DNA of 64,000 nt from an uncultured Sutterella sp. (GTDB lineage Bacteria > Pseudomonadota > Gammaproteobacteria > Burkholderiales > Burkholderiaceae_F), in assembly GCA_900545335.1 (NCBI GenBank), contig UQYP01000002.1:124001-188000 (forward strand), written 5' to 3'. Positions 38,038 to 46,134 of the stretch are shown one piece after another (the stretch's first letter is position 1; each line of letters opens with the position of its first letter). The notes beneath the pieces are model-generated. The model searched no databases. It saw nothing but the letters and a program-made list of their open reading frames with translations, and had not been told where the DNA came from. The position numbers were made by a program, and so were the translations under genes.

Positions 38038-38658
38038 ATGTCAAAATACGAAGCGCTTGTCATAGGAATCGGAAATATTCTTTGGGCCGATGAGGGGTTC
38101 GGAGTCAGAGCGGTAGAGGCCTATCACAAAAAGTTTTCCGAAGACAGCAGAGTGCGGGTGATCGATGGTGGAACGCTGGGCGCGTATCTCATCAATGAAG
38201 TCATGGATGCCGACAGACTTCTGATTTTTGATTGCTGTGACTTTAAAGATGAGCCCGGGACACTGAAGATTCTCAGAAACAAGGAAATTGCACTTTGGTC
38301 ATCAACAAAAATTTCAGCCCATCAGGCCGGTATGAATGATGTTTTGGCAATGGCCGCTCTTGAAGGATATGAGCCGCAGGCCGTCAGCATTGTCGGGGTT
38401 CAGCCGCTTGAATTAAATGATTACGGCGGCAGTCTCACAGAAATTGTTGCTCAAAAAATTGATGAGGCACTCCATATGGCTCAAGAGGAGCTCACTTCTT
38501 GGGGCTTAGAACCTAAGCAACGCAATATTGATGAGAGGGTTGAGCCATTGTGTGATCAAACGCTTGAAAGAGTTTCCTACGAAAAAGGCCGCCCCAGTGA
38601 AAAAGAGGCATTCCGTTTGGGCGATTTAAGGTTTATCGTAAAAGCTCAGGCAAGGTGA
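38038..38658 (+). CDS. hyaD: hydrogenase maturation endopeptidase HyaD
   Basis: 206 aa. VIGIGNILWADEGFGVRAVEAY is the family N-terminus with the nickel-sensing Glu/Asp; IFDCCDFKDEPGT and ISAHQAGMNDVLAMA follow with the Asp and His ligands. It cleaves the large-subunit tail after His573. The C-terminal ~45 residues are longer than in E. coli HyaD. Confidence 0.93.
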   Translation: MSKYEALVIGIGNILWADEGFGVRAVEAYHKKFSEDSRVRVIDGGTLGAYLINEVMDADRLLIFDCCDFKDEPGTLKILRNKEIALWSSTKISAHQAGMNDVLAMAALEGYEPQAVSIVGVQPLELNDYGGSLTEIVAQKIDEALHMAQEELTSWGLEPKQRNIDERVEPLCDQTLERVSYEKGRPSEKEAFRLGDLRFIVKAQAR

Positions 38659-38674
38659 CTCTGAAGGATGCGAT

Positions 38675-39013
38675 ATGTGTATAGCGATTCCTAGAAAAGT
38701 GATTGCAGTGCATGACACAGCCAGCGGAATGAGTGCTGATGTACAAAGCGGTGAGCAAATCGAGCGGGTTGATATTTCATTGTTAGAGTCTGTTTCTCCG
38801 GGAGACTATGTACTGGTTTTCAGAGGCAATGCTCTAAGAGTAGTCGATGCCGTAGAGGCGGCAAAAATTGAGCAGGCGCTTGCCTGCGTGGATAAAGTCA
38901 TGCAAGGCTGCACAGACGCTCAGGAAATTAACAGGACTTTTGAAGATTTGGAGTCTGAAACCGTTAACTTACCGCCTCACCTGAAAAATTTAGTGGGTAA
39001 AAAAGTTATTTGA
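38675..39013 (+). CDS. hupF: HypC-family chaperone HupF
   Basis: 112 aa, longer than HypC. MCIAIPRKVI has the essential Cys2; SPGDYVLVFRGNALRVVDA is the OB-fold signature. HupF binds the large subunit and protects it, particularly in oxygen in rhizobia. A C-terminal extension of ~30 residues is typical of HupF. Placed after hyaD as in hup operons. Confidence 0.88.
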   Translation: MCIAIPRKVIAVHDTASGMSADVQSGEQIERVDISLLESVSPGDYVLVFRGNALRVVDAVEAAKIEQALACVDKVMQGCTDAQEINRTFEDLESETVNLPPHLKNLVGKKVI

Positions 39014-39025
39014 GGAAGCAATCAG

Positions 39026-39508
39026 ATGGTTAAAGCGTTTAATGCTGTGACTGCAGAGATTAATCGAATAGAGATCGGCAAACATCCGGTTTTTAAGCGC
39101 CTTTTTGAAGAAGCAGCTTTCAGTCTTCTCGGTTCTGCTCAACTAGAGGATTTCCTCGCTGCTTCAGGACTTAAAATGTTGGTTTTTGCCGATGATCCCA
39201 ATGAACGTAAAACGACATTGGATATGGCAGTCATTGCCCCCGAACTAAAGAAAGCTTTCAACGGTACTTTGAGTCAGACAGCCTGGGCTGACTTCAAAGA
39301 AGCCCGCAGTCTTGCCGCCCGATGGGGGCTGAGATCACTGCCTGCTGTGGCTATTTTTCTTAATGCAGATTTCCTAGGGGCGGTTCAGGGTTTAAAGCCA
39401 TGGGATGAATATTGTCAATTGCTGTCTGAAATTGTTTGCCGCAATAAGCCTGCTACCCGCACAATTGCCATCATGTCGGAACGCTCTTGCGAAGACTGTG
39501 ATGCTTAA
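39026..39508 (+). CDS. hyaE: HyaE/HupG-family hydrogenase accessory protein
   Basis: 160 aa with a thioredoxin-like outline (LVFADDPNERKTTLDMAVIAPEL; LRSLPAVAIFLNADFLGAV with the cis-Pro position) but no CxxC redox pair. HyaE/HupG bind the small-subunit precursor during maturation. GAGGAAG lies 8 bases before the ATG. Confidence 0.8.
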   Translation: MVKAFNAVTAEINRIEIGKHPVFKRLFEEAAFSLLGSAQLEDFLAASGLKMLVFADDPNERKTTLDMAVIAPELKKAFNGTLSQTAWADFKEARSLAARWGLRSLPAVAIFLNADFLGAVQGLKPWDEYCQLLSEIVCRNKPATRTIAIMSERSCEDCDA

Positions 39509-39527
39509 TCATTCAGAGAGGTAAAAA

Positions 39528-40316
39528 ATGCCAACCATGTCTTCAAATCGTTGGGCTCAAGTCAATCTGGATCCTCAAATTGAGCATGATGCCGCTTTGG
39601 TGACTGTTGAATTTCTGAAAAAGATCCGAGATGCCTTAAAGAATGAAAATTTCACCCAAGAGCGATCGGCTTTAACCATTCCTTTTTCGTCATTTAATCC
39701 GCAGCACCTGGACTTTATTCTCGCAACAGTGGGAAGCGGAGAAGTGCGGGCAACTGTTGGAGATGACGTGAAGCTTGAAGAGTGTGCTGTTGAGGGACTT
39801 TGGCGTATTCAGGAGCGGGGAGTGGATCGTTTCGAGGTCACAAAAGTGCCCTCAGTGCTACTTGACTGCTTATCTGCTCAGGTGCTTGAACCTGATATGA
39901 AAAATGAAACTGTCGAAGGCTTATTTGCTGCTCAAGCCGTTTTACAGGAACTCTCACAGGCACAAAAAACAGAAAATCTGGATGTTTTATCATCAGAGCC
40001 CCCTTATACCGTCGAAATTTCCAGACAGCCTTTAACGTCGACTGACGGCTCTTATATTGAAAAGAAATTGGGCAAGGGTCTGATTGACATCAGTATTTCA
40101 GGCTTTGCTTCAGCACACATTCAGAGCACAGCCATGAGGGGAATTTGGCGAAACCGCATTTTCAATAATGCCGGAAAGATTCTCTTTGATGCTTATGTAG
40201 TGACGAAGCTGCCACCCGAGGTTGGTGAAGGTTTGCAGGAAATGCGCTCCGGTGCACAGCATTGTGAAGAGATTTTACGCTGGCTTGAGGACGATCTTCA
40301 GCGCGGCTCTCTATAG
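39528..40316 (+). CDS. hyaF: HyaF/HupH-family hydrogenase accessory protein
   Basis: 262 aa. The C-terminal half (LLDCLSAQVLEPDM; AQAVLQELSQ; IDISISGFASAHIQSTAMRGIWRNRIFN; DAYVVTKLPPEVGEGLQE) is the conserved HupH region. HupH helps small-subunit cluster assembly with HupG and HupI. GAGAGGT precedes the start. Gene order hyaE-hyaF-hupI supports it. Confidence 0.82.
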   Translation: MPTMSSNRWAQVNLDPQIEHDAALVTVEFLKKIRDALKNENFTQERSALTIPFSSFNPQHLDFILATVGSGEVRATVGDDVKLEECAVEGLWRIQERGVDRFEVTKVPSVLLDCLSAQVLEPDMKNETVEGLFAAQAVLQELSQAQKTENLDVLSSEPPYTVEISRQPLTSTDGSYIEKKLGKGLIDISISGFASAHIQSTAMRGIWRNRIFNNAGKILFDAYVVTKLPPEVGEGLQEMRSGAQHCEEILRWLEDDLQRGSL

Positions 40317-40326
40317 GATTCATCTT

Positions 40327-40560
40327 ATGACAGGCGAGAGTATTGATAAGGTTCTCGACAGACTGAATCGGGAACGAATCGGTCCTAAAACAAAAATGCA
40401 GTGTAAGGTCTGCTGGTATATCTATGATCCTCAAAAAGGTTGTGAGGAATGGGATATACCGCAGGAGACCTCTTTTAATGACTTGCCGGATTATTTCACC
40501 TGTCCCAATTGCGGCAGCGACAGGAGTGCATTTTTGCCGTTAAGTGATTCAGACAAATAG
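40327..40560 (+). CDS. hupI: rubredoxin-like protein HupI/HoxR
   Basis: 77 aa. CKVCWYIYDP and CPNCGSD hold the four iron cysteines; WDIPQETSFNDLPDYFTCP is the rubredoxin signature, with an ~25-residue N-terminal extension as in HoxR. HoxR goes with O2-tolerant hydrogenases and is needed for the small-subunit clusters under air, agreeing with the 6-Cys small subunit. ATG 40327 has AGGA at 40315-40318. Last gene of the rightward operon. Confidence 0.88.
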   Translation: MTGESIDKVLDRLNRERIGPKTKMQCKVCWYIYDPQKGCEEWDIPQETSFNDLPDYFTCPNCGSDRSAFLPLSDSDK

Positions 40561-40566
40561 TTTTTT

Positions 40567-40615
40567 CTCAGAAGGTTAAGACTTCGCCGCCATCGGAAAT
40601 GTAGAGTCTTCTGAG
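40567..40615. repeat. inverted repeat after hupI
   Basis: CTCAGAAG (40567-40574) and CTTCTGAG (40608-40615) are perfect arms with a 33-base loop that holds a second complementary pair (AAGACT, AGTCTT). It lies between the two convergent genes hupI and the LOG-family gene; possible bidirectional transcript end. No T-run follows at once. Confidence 0.3.
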
Positions 40616-40663
40616 CTCTTTGCTGTCAAAAAATCTGAAAGCCTCCCATGAGAGTGAAAAAAT

Positions 40664-41785
40664 TTAGCCTTTTTGTGGACGGAAATTCTTCACCGTCTGT
40701 ACGATCTCTTCAATATCGTCTGTTAAAGAAATCAATAAACCGTTGTATTTACCCGTTTTGACTAAATGTTCCAAGAGCGGGTAGACAGGCAGTTCCTGGC
40801 GCCAGAATTGAGTGCCGAAGAAAACCATGAGGCTTGAGTAGCCGTAGGTTTTGTAATGATTCGGAACGGCTGCCTGGAAAATTTCCTGGATAGTTCCGGC
40901 GCTGCCCGGCGTATAAATTAATCCGCCTCGGGTGATGCTTAAGATCGTGTCTTCGCGGATACTGTTATCAAAGAATTTGGCAATGTGAGTCGCAAATGGG
41001 GTGGCCGGTTCATGTCCATAAAGCCAGGTGGGAATGCCCAAACTGATAAAGTGAGTCTGCCTCATTTTCAGTTTGACAATGAAAGCCGTGCTGAGCCAGC
41101 CTTCATCCTGCCAGCTGGGTGCCTTCGATAAAATCGACAGTGCCTCATCCACTTCTTCGATTGTGCGCTCTGCAAGCCAAGCGCCCAGGTGTGTGGCTTC
41201 CATCGCCCCGGCTCCGCCGCCGCTCACCATGATAAATCCCATTTCCGTTAGGCGTTTACTGAGTAAAACAATTTGACGGTAAACCGGATCGGTTCGCAGT
41301 AAATCGTGTCCGCCCATAATGCCCACGATTTGTCGGGCGTTGTAATTGGACAAAAAGTCTTTAATTGCGTTACTCATGGAGTGATCATGAAGGTAGCGCG
41401 AAAGGGTTTCTTTAATGTTTTTGGAAAAAACACCAGTTTGAAGATAGTGCCGATAGACCCGACGGTCGTAGGTGTTCTCTACAGTGCTCTCATCGCGAAG
41501 GTCAAAGCCGGAATAAAGAGAATTGGAGGAGTACAGATAGCTGCGGTAAATGTCAAAAGGCGCGTCAAGCTTGGGGAAAATCAGATTGGATTTATCCAAT
41601 TTTTTGGTAAAACTATCCGGCAAAACACAGCCTAAAAAGAGACAATCGGTGTAAGTGGACTGTGCGGCCAAATCCGCGAGGTCGGTAAAGTCAATGTTTT
41701 GGAACACATGATGATCAATGTGTCCGGGTTCGGTAACGAGTCCCAAAAGCTGAGTGATGGTTTCAATTTCTGTGTATTCGCGCAT
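40664..41785 (-). CDS. LOG-family nucleotide-binding protein
   Basis: 373 aa. VGIMGGHDLLRTD, FIMVSGGGAGAMEATHLGAW and YTPGSAGTIQEIFQA follow the LOG (lysine-decarboxylase-like Rossmann) pattern GGGxxGxMxA...PGGxGTxxE, with Ser/Ala in place of one Gly pair. Small LOG proteins release cytokinin-type bases or hydrolyse nucleoside monophosphates (PpnN). The ~130-residue N-terminal part is outside the core family and unrecognised. Substrate unknown. Confidence 0.7.
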   Translation of the reverse strand: MREYTEIETITQLLGLVTEPGHIDHHVFQNIDFTDLADLAAQSTYTDCLFLGCVLPDSFTKKLDKSNLIFPKLDAPFDIYRSYLYSSNSLYSGFDLRDESTVENTYDRRVYRHYLQTGVFSKNIKETLSRYLHDHSMSNAIKDFLSNYNARQIVGIMGGHDLLRTDPVYRQIVLLSKRLTEMGFIMVSGGGAGAMEATHLGAWLAERTIEEVDEALSILSKAPSWQDEGWLSTAFIVKLKMRQTHFISLGIPTWLYGHEPATPFATHIAKFFDNSIREDTILSITRGGLIYTPGSAGTIQEIFQAAVPNHYKTYGYSSLMVFFGTQFWRQELPVYPLLEHLVKTGKYNGLLISLTDDIEEIVQTVKNFRPQKG

Positions 41786-41892
41786 AACTGAATTTCTCCT
41801 GATCGGATAATTTAATTGTATGGAAGTCTTTCTTAAAGCTCTATATCTGATCGAAGCAAAAGCTAAAATAAGAAAAAACAGGATAAGTTGTC

Positions 41893-43608
41893 ATGATCGT
41901 TGTTGACCGCATACGTATTAAAGGTTTTAGAAGTATTCAGACGCTTCAGATGCCGCTTGGGCGATCTTCCGTTTTGCTCGGAACAAACAATAGCGGCAAG
42001 AGCACTGTTTTGAAAGCTTTGGAATTAGCCTTAAGCGATGAAATGGCTGTATCGCAGGAAGATTTTCACGTGGATGAGTCCGGCTGCTTCGCTCGGGAGC
42101 TCTGCGTTGATATTCGATTTGTTCCGATTAATGATCAATCCCAACGTTTATCACTATTTTCGGAGCAGTGGCAAAAGGTCTTTTCCGGGGTGGTGAGAAG
42201 AGATCAGTACCGTCGCGAGTATGTGGCCTTCAGAACCGTTTTTCGCAGAATGGAGGACGGTACCATTGAAAAAAGACGGTATGAAGTGATTCACTGGGAT
42301 GCTGCAAGATTGGGCAAAGAACTTTCAGCACTTCCCTCTTCACTTTATTTTGTCAGTATAGATGCCGAGGAAAATCTCAGAGAGGATCTGCAAAACGAGC
42401 ATTCATTTGTGAGTGTAATGGTTCGGCGCTTGGGGTTGGCTCTCGAGCAGCACCCGGATTATGCTCAAAAACCAATTGATGATTTGAGAAAACTCCTGGA
42501 TTCTTTGTGTCAAAGTTTAGAAGGTCCCGGTGCACGGCTGCCCGACGATGTGGCTTTAACGGCAGACAATATCAATGAGTTTTTCTCATTAGTAAAGTCT
42601 GACTCTGAAAAAATCATTCCCTATTCCACACTGCAGGGCAAAGGCAGCCAAAAAAGTGTTGCGATTTTATCGATTATTATTTTGGTCGATCTTTTGGCTA
42701 AACAGGCCGCATTCACTCATCAGCCGTTTTTCATGTTAATGGCGGCCGAGGAGCCCGAAATTCATCTTCACCCCAATGCCCAGCGGGCATTAATGAGTCA
42801 GATTAAGGCGTTATCTCACCAGTGTGTGGTCTCGACGCACTCACCCTACATTGCCTCGGTATCAGAGCCCCATGAGTTCAGAAGCATGAGGCGTCTTGGG
42901 CCAAGTATTGAGGTGAGATGGCTGCCACAGAATATGGATGAGATTGAAACCCGAACGATCAAAAGGCTTATTTTGCGTTTCAGAGGGGAGACGCTTTTTG
43001 CCCGCGGTTTGATATTTGTTGAAGGAGTGACTGAAGAGCAGTTGATTCGGGGAATGTTTCAGGCCTATTTCGGAGATGACCCGAGCACCTTTGGAATCAG
43101 TATTGTAGGCGTTGATGGGAAAAGCTATGCACCGTTTCTGACGCTTGCGTTGAGCCTTCACAAACCTTTTTGTGTGATCAGTGATAACGACGGAGATGCC
43201 AGGCATGTCGTTTTAAAGCAGCTAAGTGAAACAGAAAGGCGATTGCATTGTTCGGCCAAAGATTACCAAAGCGGCGTTTATTTTTTATCACCGGGCTTAG
43301 CCATGGAAGGGGAGCTGGTCTATAAAACGCAACTCAGGCGAGAGATTTTGGATGCGCTCAAGCTCTGTAACACCTCAGTCAATACCTCGGCAAAAGCCAA
43401 GCGTTTGCAGCATGAGCGACTGTCTTCGATGACCGACAGAGACCTAAAGAGACGACTGGAAAAACGCAAGGCTGAGTACTCAGGCTTTTTAGGTGACATC
43501 ATTGCTCAAAATCCCTATGCTCAACCTGTAGAGAACTTGTTGCCAAGATCTGTTCTTGAAGCATTCAAACAGATTTCGGTTTGGTTGGGACGAAAAGATC
43601 CGACCTAA
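41893..43608 (+). CDS. OLD-family ATP-dependent endonuclease (AAA ATPase plus TOPRIM)
   Basis: 571 aa. N-terminal ABC-type ATPase with Walker A GTNNSGKST (Lys36), the GKGSQKSVAILSII signature-like stretch near residue 250, and Walker B AAEEPEIHLHP. C-terminal TOPRIM nuclease: LIFVEGVTEEQLI and CVISDNDGD give the acidic metal ligands. OLD proteins include P2 Old and the Gabija nuclease GajA. No UvrD-like helicase (GajB) is adjacent, so it would be a stand-alone OLD. It may act in phage defence or DNA repair; the sequence does not decide. Confidence 0.8.
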   Translation: MIVVDRIRIKGFRSIQTLQMPLGRSSVLLGTNNSGKSTVLKALELALSDEMAVSQEDFHVDESGCFARELCVDIRFVPINDQSQRLSLFSEQWQKVFSGVVRRDQYRREYVAFRTVFRRMEDGTIEKRRYEVIHWDAARLGKELSALPSSLYFVSIDAEENLREDLQNEHSFVSVMVRRLGLALEQHPDYAQKPIDDLRKLLDSLCQSLEGPGARLPDDVALTADNINEFFSLVKSDSEKIIPYSTLQGKGSQKSVAILSIIILVDLLAKQAAFTHQPFFMLMAAEEPEIHLHPNAQRALMSQIKALSHQCVVSTHSPYIASVSEPHEFRSMRRLGPSIEVRWLPQNMDEIETRTIKRLILRFRGETLFARGLIFVEGVTEEQLIRGMFQAYFGDDPSTFGISIVGVDGKSYAPFLTLALSLHKPFCVISDNDGDARHVVLKQLSETERRLHCSAKDYQSGVYFLSPGLAMEGELVYKTQLRREILDALKLCNTSVNTSAKAKRLQHERLSSMTDRDLKRRLEKRKAEYSGFLGDIIAQNPYAQPVENLLPRSVLEAFKQISVWLGRKDPT

Positions 43609-43649
43609 ATTGTGCGGATTAACAGTGACGCAAAATTCGGCACAGTTTT
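43607..43649 (+). terminator. imperfect hairpin after the OLD-family gene
   Basis: AAATTGTGC (43607-43615) pairs with GCACAGTTT (43640-43648) with one G:U, followed by T. The same AAATTGTGC(A/G)GATT half recurs at 44867 beyond the next gene. Possible weak terminator. Confidence 0.35.
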
Positions 43650-43775
43650 CTCAGTACATGTTAAAAAAAAGAAGTTTGCAGATTGGGAAATATTCAGCAA
43701 AAACTCTAAGCACAGTCGCTTATTTTGACTCTTTCTGAAACGCTATAGAATGGAAAATCATTGAAGGAGTCAAAA

Positions 43776-44840
43776 ATGCGTTATTCCAAAGAATTACTCT
43801 ACAAAGTCGCTCATGCGTTTTTGGTGGCTAACGGCAGCGATGCCTATGAGGCCAATCTGGTTGCTGATCACATGGTTAAAGCCAATCTTCGCGGACACGA
43901 CAGTCACGGTGTCGGCATGATTGGTATGTATACGCAATATCTGAAAAAAGGGCAGATCCATCCGAACACTCCACCGGAATTGGTCAAAGATCGGGGAGCC
44001 ATTTTGCAGTTTCAGGGACATTTGGGCTACGGTCAGCGGGCTGGTTTCGAAGCAACGAAAATGGCTATTGAACGAGCAAAGCAAACCGGCATTTGCTTGT
44101 ACACGATTGCCAACTGCTGCCATTTGGGCCGTATTGGTACTTATGGGGAGCAGGCTGCTGAGGCCGGTATGGTGAGTGTGCATTTTGTGAACGTTAACCA
44201 ATTTCATCCGCTTGTAGCACCATACTGTGGTTCTGAAGCTCGTTTTGGTACCAATCCTTTCTGTGTGGCGATGCCGGCCACAGACAAGTACGGCGCATTT
44301 GTACTGGATTTTGCAACTTCCATTGTTGCTCTTGGCAAAACCCGAGTCGCAATGCTCGCAGGAAAAACATTTGATGAACCGGTGATTGTTGATCCACAGG
44401 GCCGTTTGACCAATGACCCGAATGTCATGTGGCAGGAACACCCCGGCGCTTTGCTCGCATTTGCTAAGCACAAAGGTTCCGGTCTGTGTTTTGCCTGTGA
44501 ATTAATGGCAGGGATCTTAAGCGGTGGACAAACGATTCAGCCCGAGCATGAAAGAAACGGTTCAATTGTCAATAACATGACAGCCTTTGTTATCGATCCT
44601 GCGGCGTTGTGCAATATTGAGTTCATGAAAAAAGAGATGGACGCTATGGTCGATTACGTCAAATCCGCTCCAATGGCCGATCCTATCAATCATCCGATCC
44701 TAATGCCGGGTGAGCCCGAAAGAATTCGTACTGAAGAGCGTAGCCGTTTGGGAGTGGAAATTGCCGACGGTGAATGGCAAGTCATTAAAAAGACCTGTTT
44801 GGATGCCGGTGTAAGCGAAGAAGTATTTGAAGGACTTTAA
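43776..44840 (+). CDS. Ldh2-family malate/L-lactate dehydrogenase
   Basis: 354 aa NAD(P)-dependent 2-oxoacid/2-hydroxyacid oxidoreductase of the malate/lactate/ureidoglycolate class, unrelated to Rossmann LDH. Motifs: ANLRGHDSHGVGM (catalytic His), YGQRAGFEATKMAIERAK, GRIGTYGEQAAEAGMVSVHFVN, RFGTNPFCVAMP and KHKGSGLCFACELMAGILSG. GAAGGAG at 43763-43769 sets the start. Substrate not decided. Monocistronic: hairpins lie on both sides. Confidence 0.85.
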   Translation: MRYSKELLYKVAHAFLVANGSDAYEANLVADHMVKANLRGHDSHGVGMIGMYTQYLKKGQIHPNTPPELVKDRGAILQFQGHLGYGQRAGFEATKMAIERAKQTGICLYTIANCCHLGRIGTYGEQAAEAGMVSVHFVNVNQFHPLVAPYCGSEARFGTNPFCVAMPATDKYGAFVLDFATSIVALGKTRVAMLAGKTFDEPVIVDPQGRLTNDPNVMWQEHPGALLAFAKHKGSGLCFACELMAGILSGGQTIQPEHERNGSIVNNMTAFVIDPAALCNIEFMKKEMDAMVDYVKSAPMADPINHPILMPGEPERIRTEERSRLGVEIADGEWQVIKKTCLDAGVSEEVFEGL

Positions 44841-44866
44841 CGGTATTTTTAACTCGGATTCTTCTT

Positions 44867-44908
44867 AAATTGTGCAGATTGATCACCACGTAGAAATCTG
44901 CACAATTT
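44867..44908. terminator. terminator-like hairpin after the Ldh2-family gene
   Basis: AAATTGTGCAGATT (44867-44880) and AATCTGCACAATTT (44895-44908) are perfect 14-bp inverted arms around a 14-base loop. T and A runs end the arms, so it could work on both strands. It starts 27 bp after the stop. Confidence 0.65.
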
Positions 44909-44941
44909 TGAATTCGGATTTGCAGGACGAAAAGTACTCTT

Positions 44942-44973
44942 AAAGAAAAAGCGATCGAAAATTCGATCGCTTT
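44942..44973 (-). terminator. intrinsic terminator of the lost tRNA gene
   Basis: AAAGCGATCGAA (44948-44959) and TTCGATCGCTTT (44962-44973) are perfect inverted arms. Read on the minus strand the stem is followed by TTTTTCTTT. It lies 7 bases beyond the CCA end of the tRNA remnant, where a tRNA terminator is expected. Confidence 0.65.
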
Positions 44974-44980
44974 AGAATTC

Positions 44981-45002
44981 TGGTCGGGTGAGAGGATTCG
45001 AC
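44981..45002 (-). other. tRNA 3'-end remnant, putative left attachment site
   Basis: On the minus strand this reads GTCGAATCCTCTCACCCGACCA: the T-arm (TCGAATCC), 3' acceptor strand and CCA of a tRNA, apparently one base shorter than a normal tRNA end. Nothing to its right pairs with it or resembles a tRNA body, while a terminator follows on its 3' side. This is what remains at one junction when an element integrates into a tRNA 3' end. The intact tRNA should then lie past the right end of the element, outside the window. Confidence 0.5.
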
Positions 45003-45204
45003 ACATAATAAAATCAGGGGTTATATGGGCTACTTTTTGAGTTGTTACTTTAAAAGCAGCTTTAAGATTCTTGAAAGTTGATAAAAGGGCCTTGTTTTTT
45101 TAAAATGAAATCGTATCTCACGAGTACTTTTGGCGGCTGAGGGTTTTTCCCTTCGGCCTTGTTCTGTTGCCGGTACGCTTTGTGCCGATTTTAACGGTTA
45201 TCCA

Positions 45205-45795
45205 ATGACTGCACTTGCCATCAATTCTTTCAATGCCGGATTTGAGCTAGATCTCAATGTCGGTAGAAAGGTGCTTGACAAAACAGCCAAGCTAACTGAA
45301 CGAGTGAGTACGGCTGTTGTTGATGCCCTTAAACAAGAGAGCATCAAGGTTCAAGTTGACCACCAATTTGATGTTGTGATTGGTTCCATCAACACTCAAC
45401 TTTCTTGCATTGAGCAGGAAGTTGCCGGACTTTGCGAAAATCTAAAGTACGCAGACCAGGTATTGATTTCCCAAATCAACGATCCAACATTCAAACGAGA
45501 ACATGTAGGGGACAGTATAGATGTTGTGTCCGATATGGCTCTTTTTGTTCTGCGCTTAACAGAAAGATCTTTAGAGAATACGATACAGAGGCTTGATCAA
45601 TCAGGAATTAATCGAGCTTGTGTTGGTGAATGTATCGAAAAACTGTCCGCTGTCAATCTCCGGGTATATGAACTAAGTGCACTGATAGAGCAAATAGCAG
45701 AGCATTTTAGAATCAGCAATGCTTTGTTGGAAAAACCACTGACTCGCAGCAGTAATCAGATTTTCAATAGACTGCTGGAGAAGCATCGTGGCTAA
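45205..45795 (+). CDS. unknown helical protein, partner of a RelE/ParE-like toxin
   Basis: 196 aa from the ATG at 45205; an in-frame TTG at 45130 is possible and no strong ribosome site marks either. The sequence is A+T rich, without signal peptide or membrane segment, and looks largely alpha-helical (LDKTAKLTERVSTAVVDALK; VYELSALIEQIAEHF). I do not recognise a family. It overlaps the following toxin-like gene by 8 bases, so it sits where an antitoxin would be, though it is much longer than most antitoxins. Confidence 0.6.
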   Translation: MTALAINSFNAGFELDLNVGRKVLDKTAKLTERVSTAVVDALKQESIKVQVDHQFDVVIGSINTQLSCIEQEVAGLCENLKYADQVLISQINDPTFKREHVGDSIDVVSDMALFVLRLTERSLENTIQRLDQSGINRACVGECIEKLSAVNLRVYELSALIEQIAEHFRISNALLEKPLTRSSNQIFNRLLEKHRG

Positions 45796-46078
45796 GTTGG
45801 AGCTAACAGAGTCATTTGAAAAGGCGCTTTCGAAGGTTCCGATTGATATCCAAGAAAAGGCAGCAGATAAGATTGATAGTTTGCTCGAAGGAAAAACTGG
45901 AAGCATACGATTGCATCGGCTGACAGGTTTTCGACCTCCATTATGGAAAATGGATGTTATGCCAAATAAAAGCTGGCAGATAGTGTTGGAAATCATCGGA
46001 GATACTTACCGTTTGCTTGATATTGCTACGCATAAGGAAATGGACAGATATAGTCAGAAAAAGAGAGCTAAACGGTAA
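45788..46078 (+). CDS. RelE/ParE-superfamily toxin-like protein
   Basis: 96 aa, GTG start with GGAG at 45777-45780. Outline of the RelE/ParE fold: FEKALSKVPIDIQEKAADKIDSLLEG (two N-terminal helices), LHRLTGF, LWKMDVMPNKSWQIVLEIIGD (beta strands), then YRLLDIATHKEMDRY, matching the usual L-x-x-x-x-H-K/R-D-x-Y end. Such toxins cleave mRNA on the ribosome or poison gyrase. The fold call is from pattern only; the usual catalytic residues cannot be assigned with certainty. Confidence 0.6.
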   Translation: MAKLELTESFEKALSKVPIDIQEKAADKIDSLLEGKTGSIRLHRLTGFRPPLWKMDVMPNKSWQIVLEIIGDTYRLLDIATHKEMDRYSQKKRAKR

Positions 46079-46085
46079 GAAAAGT

Positions 46086-46113
46086 AAGGGCACCTCGCTG
46101 GTGCCCTTAATTA
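46086..46113. terminator. hairpin between the toxin-like gene and the lipoprotein gene
   Basis: AAGGGCACC (46086-46094) and GGTGCCCTT (46100-46108) around TCGCT, followed by AATTATT. It serves two convergent genes. A nearly identical stem recurs at 46817-46838 on the other side of the lipoprotein gene. Confidence 0.65.
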
Positions 46114-46134
46114 TTAGTACGCAACTTGATGGGG

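Noticed and set aside
41893..43608. Gabija (GajAB) defence system
   Set aside because: Only the GajA-like OLD protein is present; the flanking genes are a LOG-family protein and an Ldh2-family dehydrogenase, not a UvrD-like helicase.
43725..43751. Promoter TTGACT with TATAGA/TAGAAT before the Ldh2 gene
   Set aside because: Spacing of 13 or 15 bp is too short for a confident sigma-70 promoter.
44981..45080. Complete tRNA gene
   Set aside because: Only the T-arm to CCA end is present; no anticodon arm, D-arm or 5' acceptor strand can be folded from the adjacent bases.
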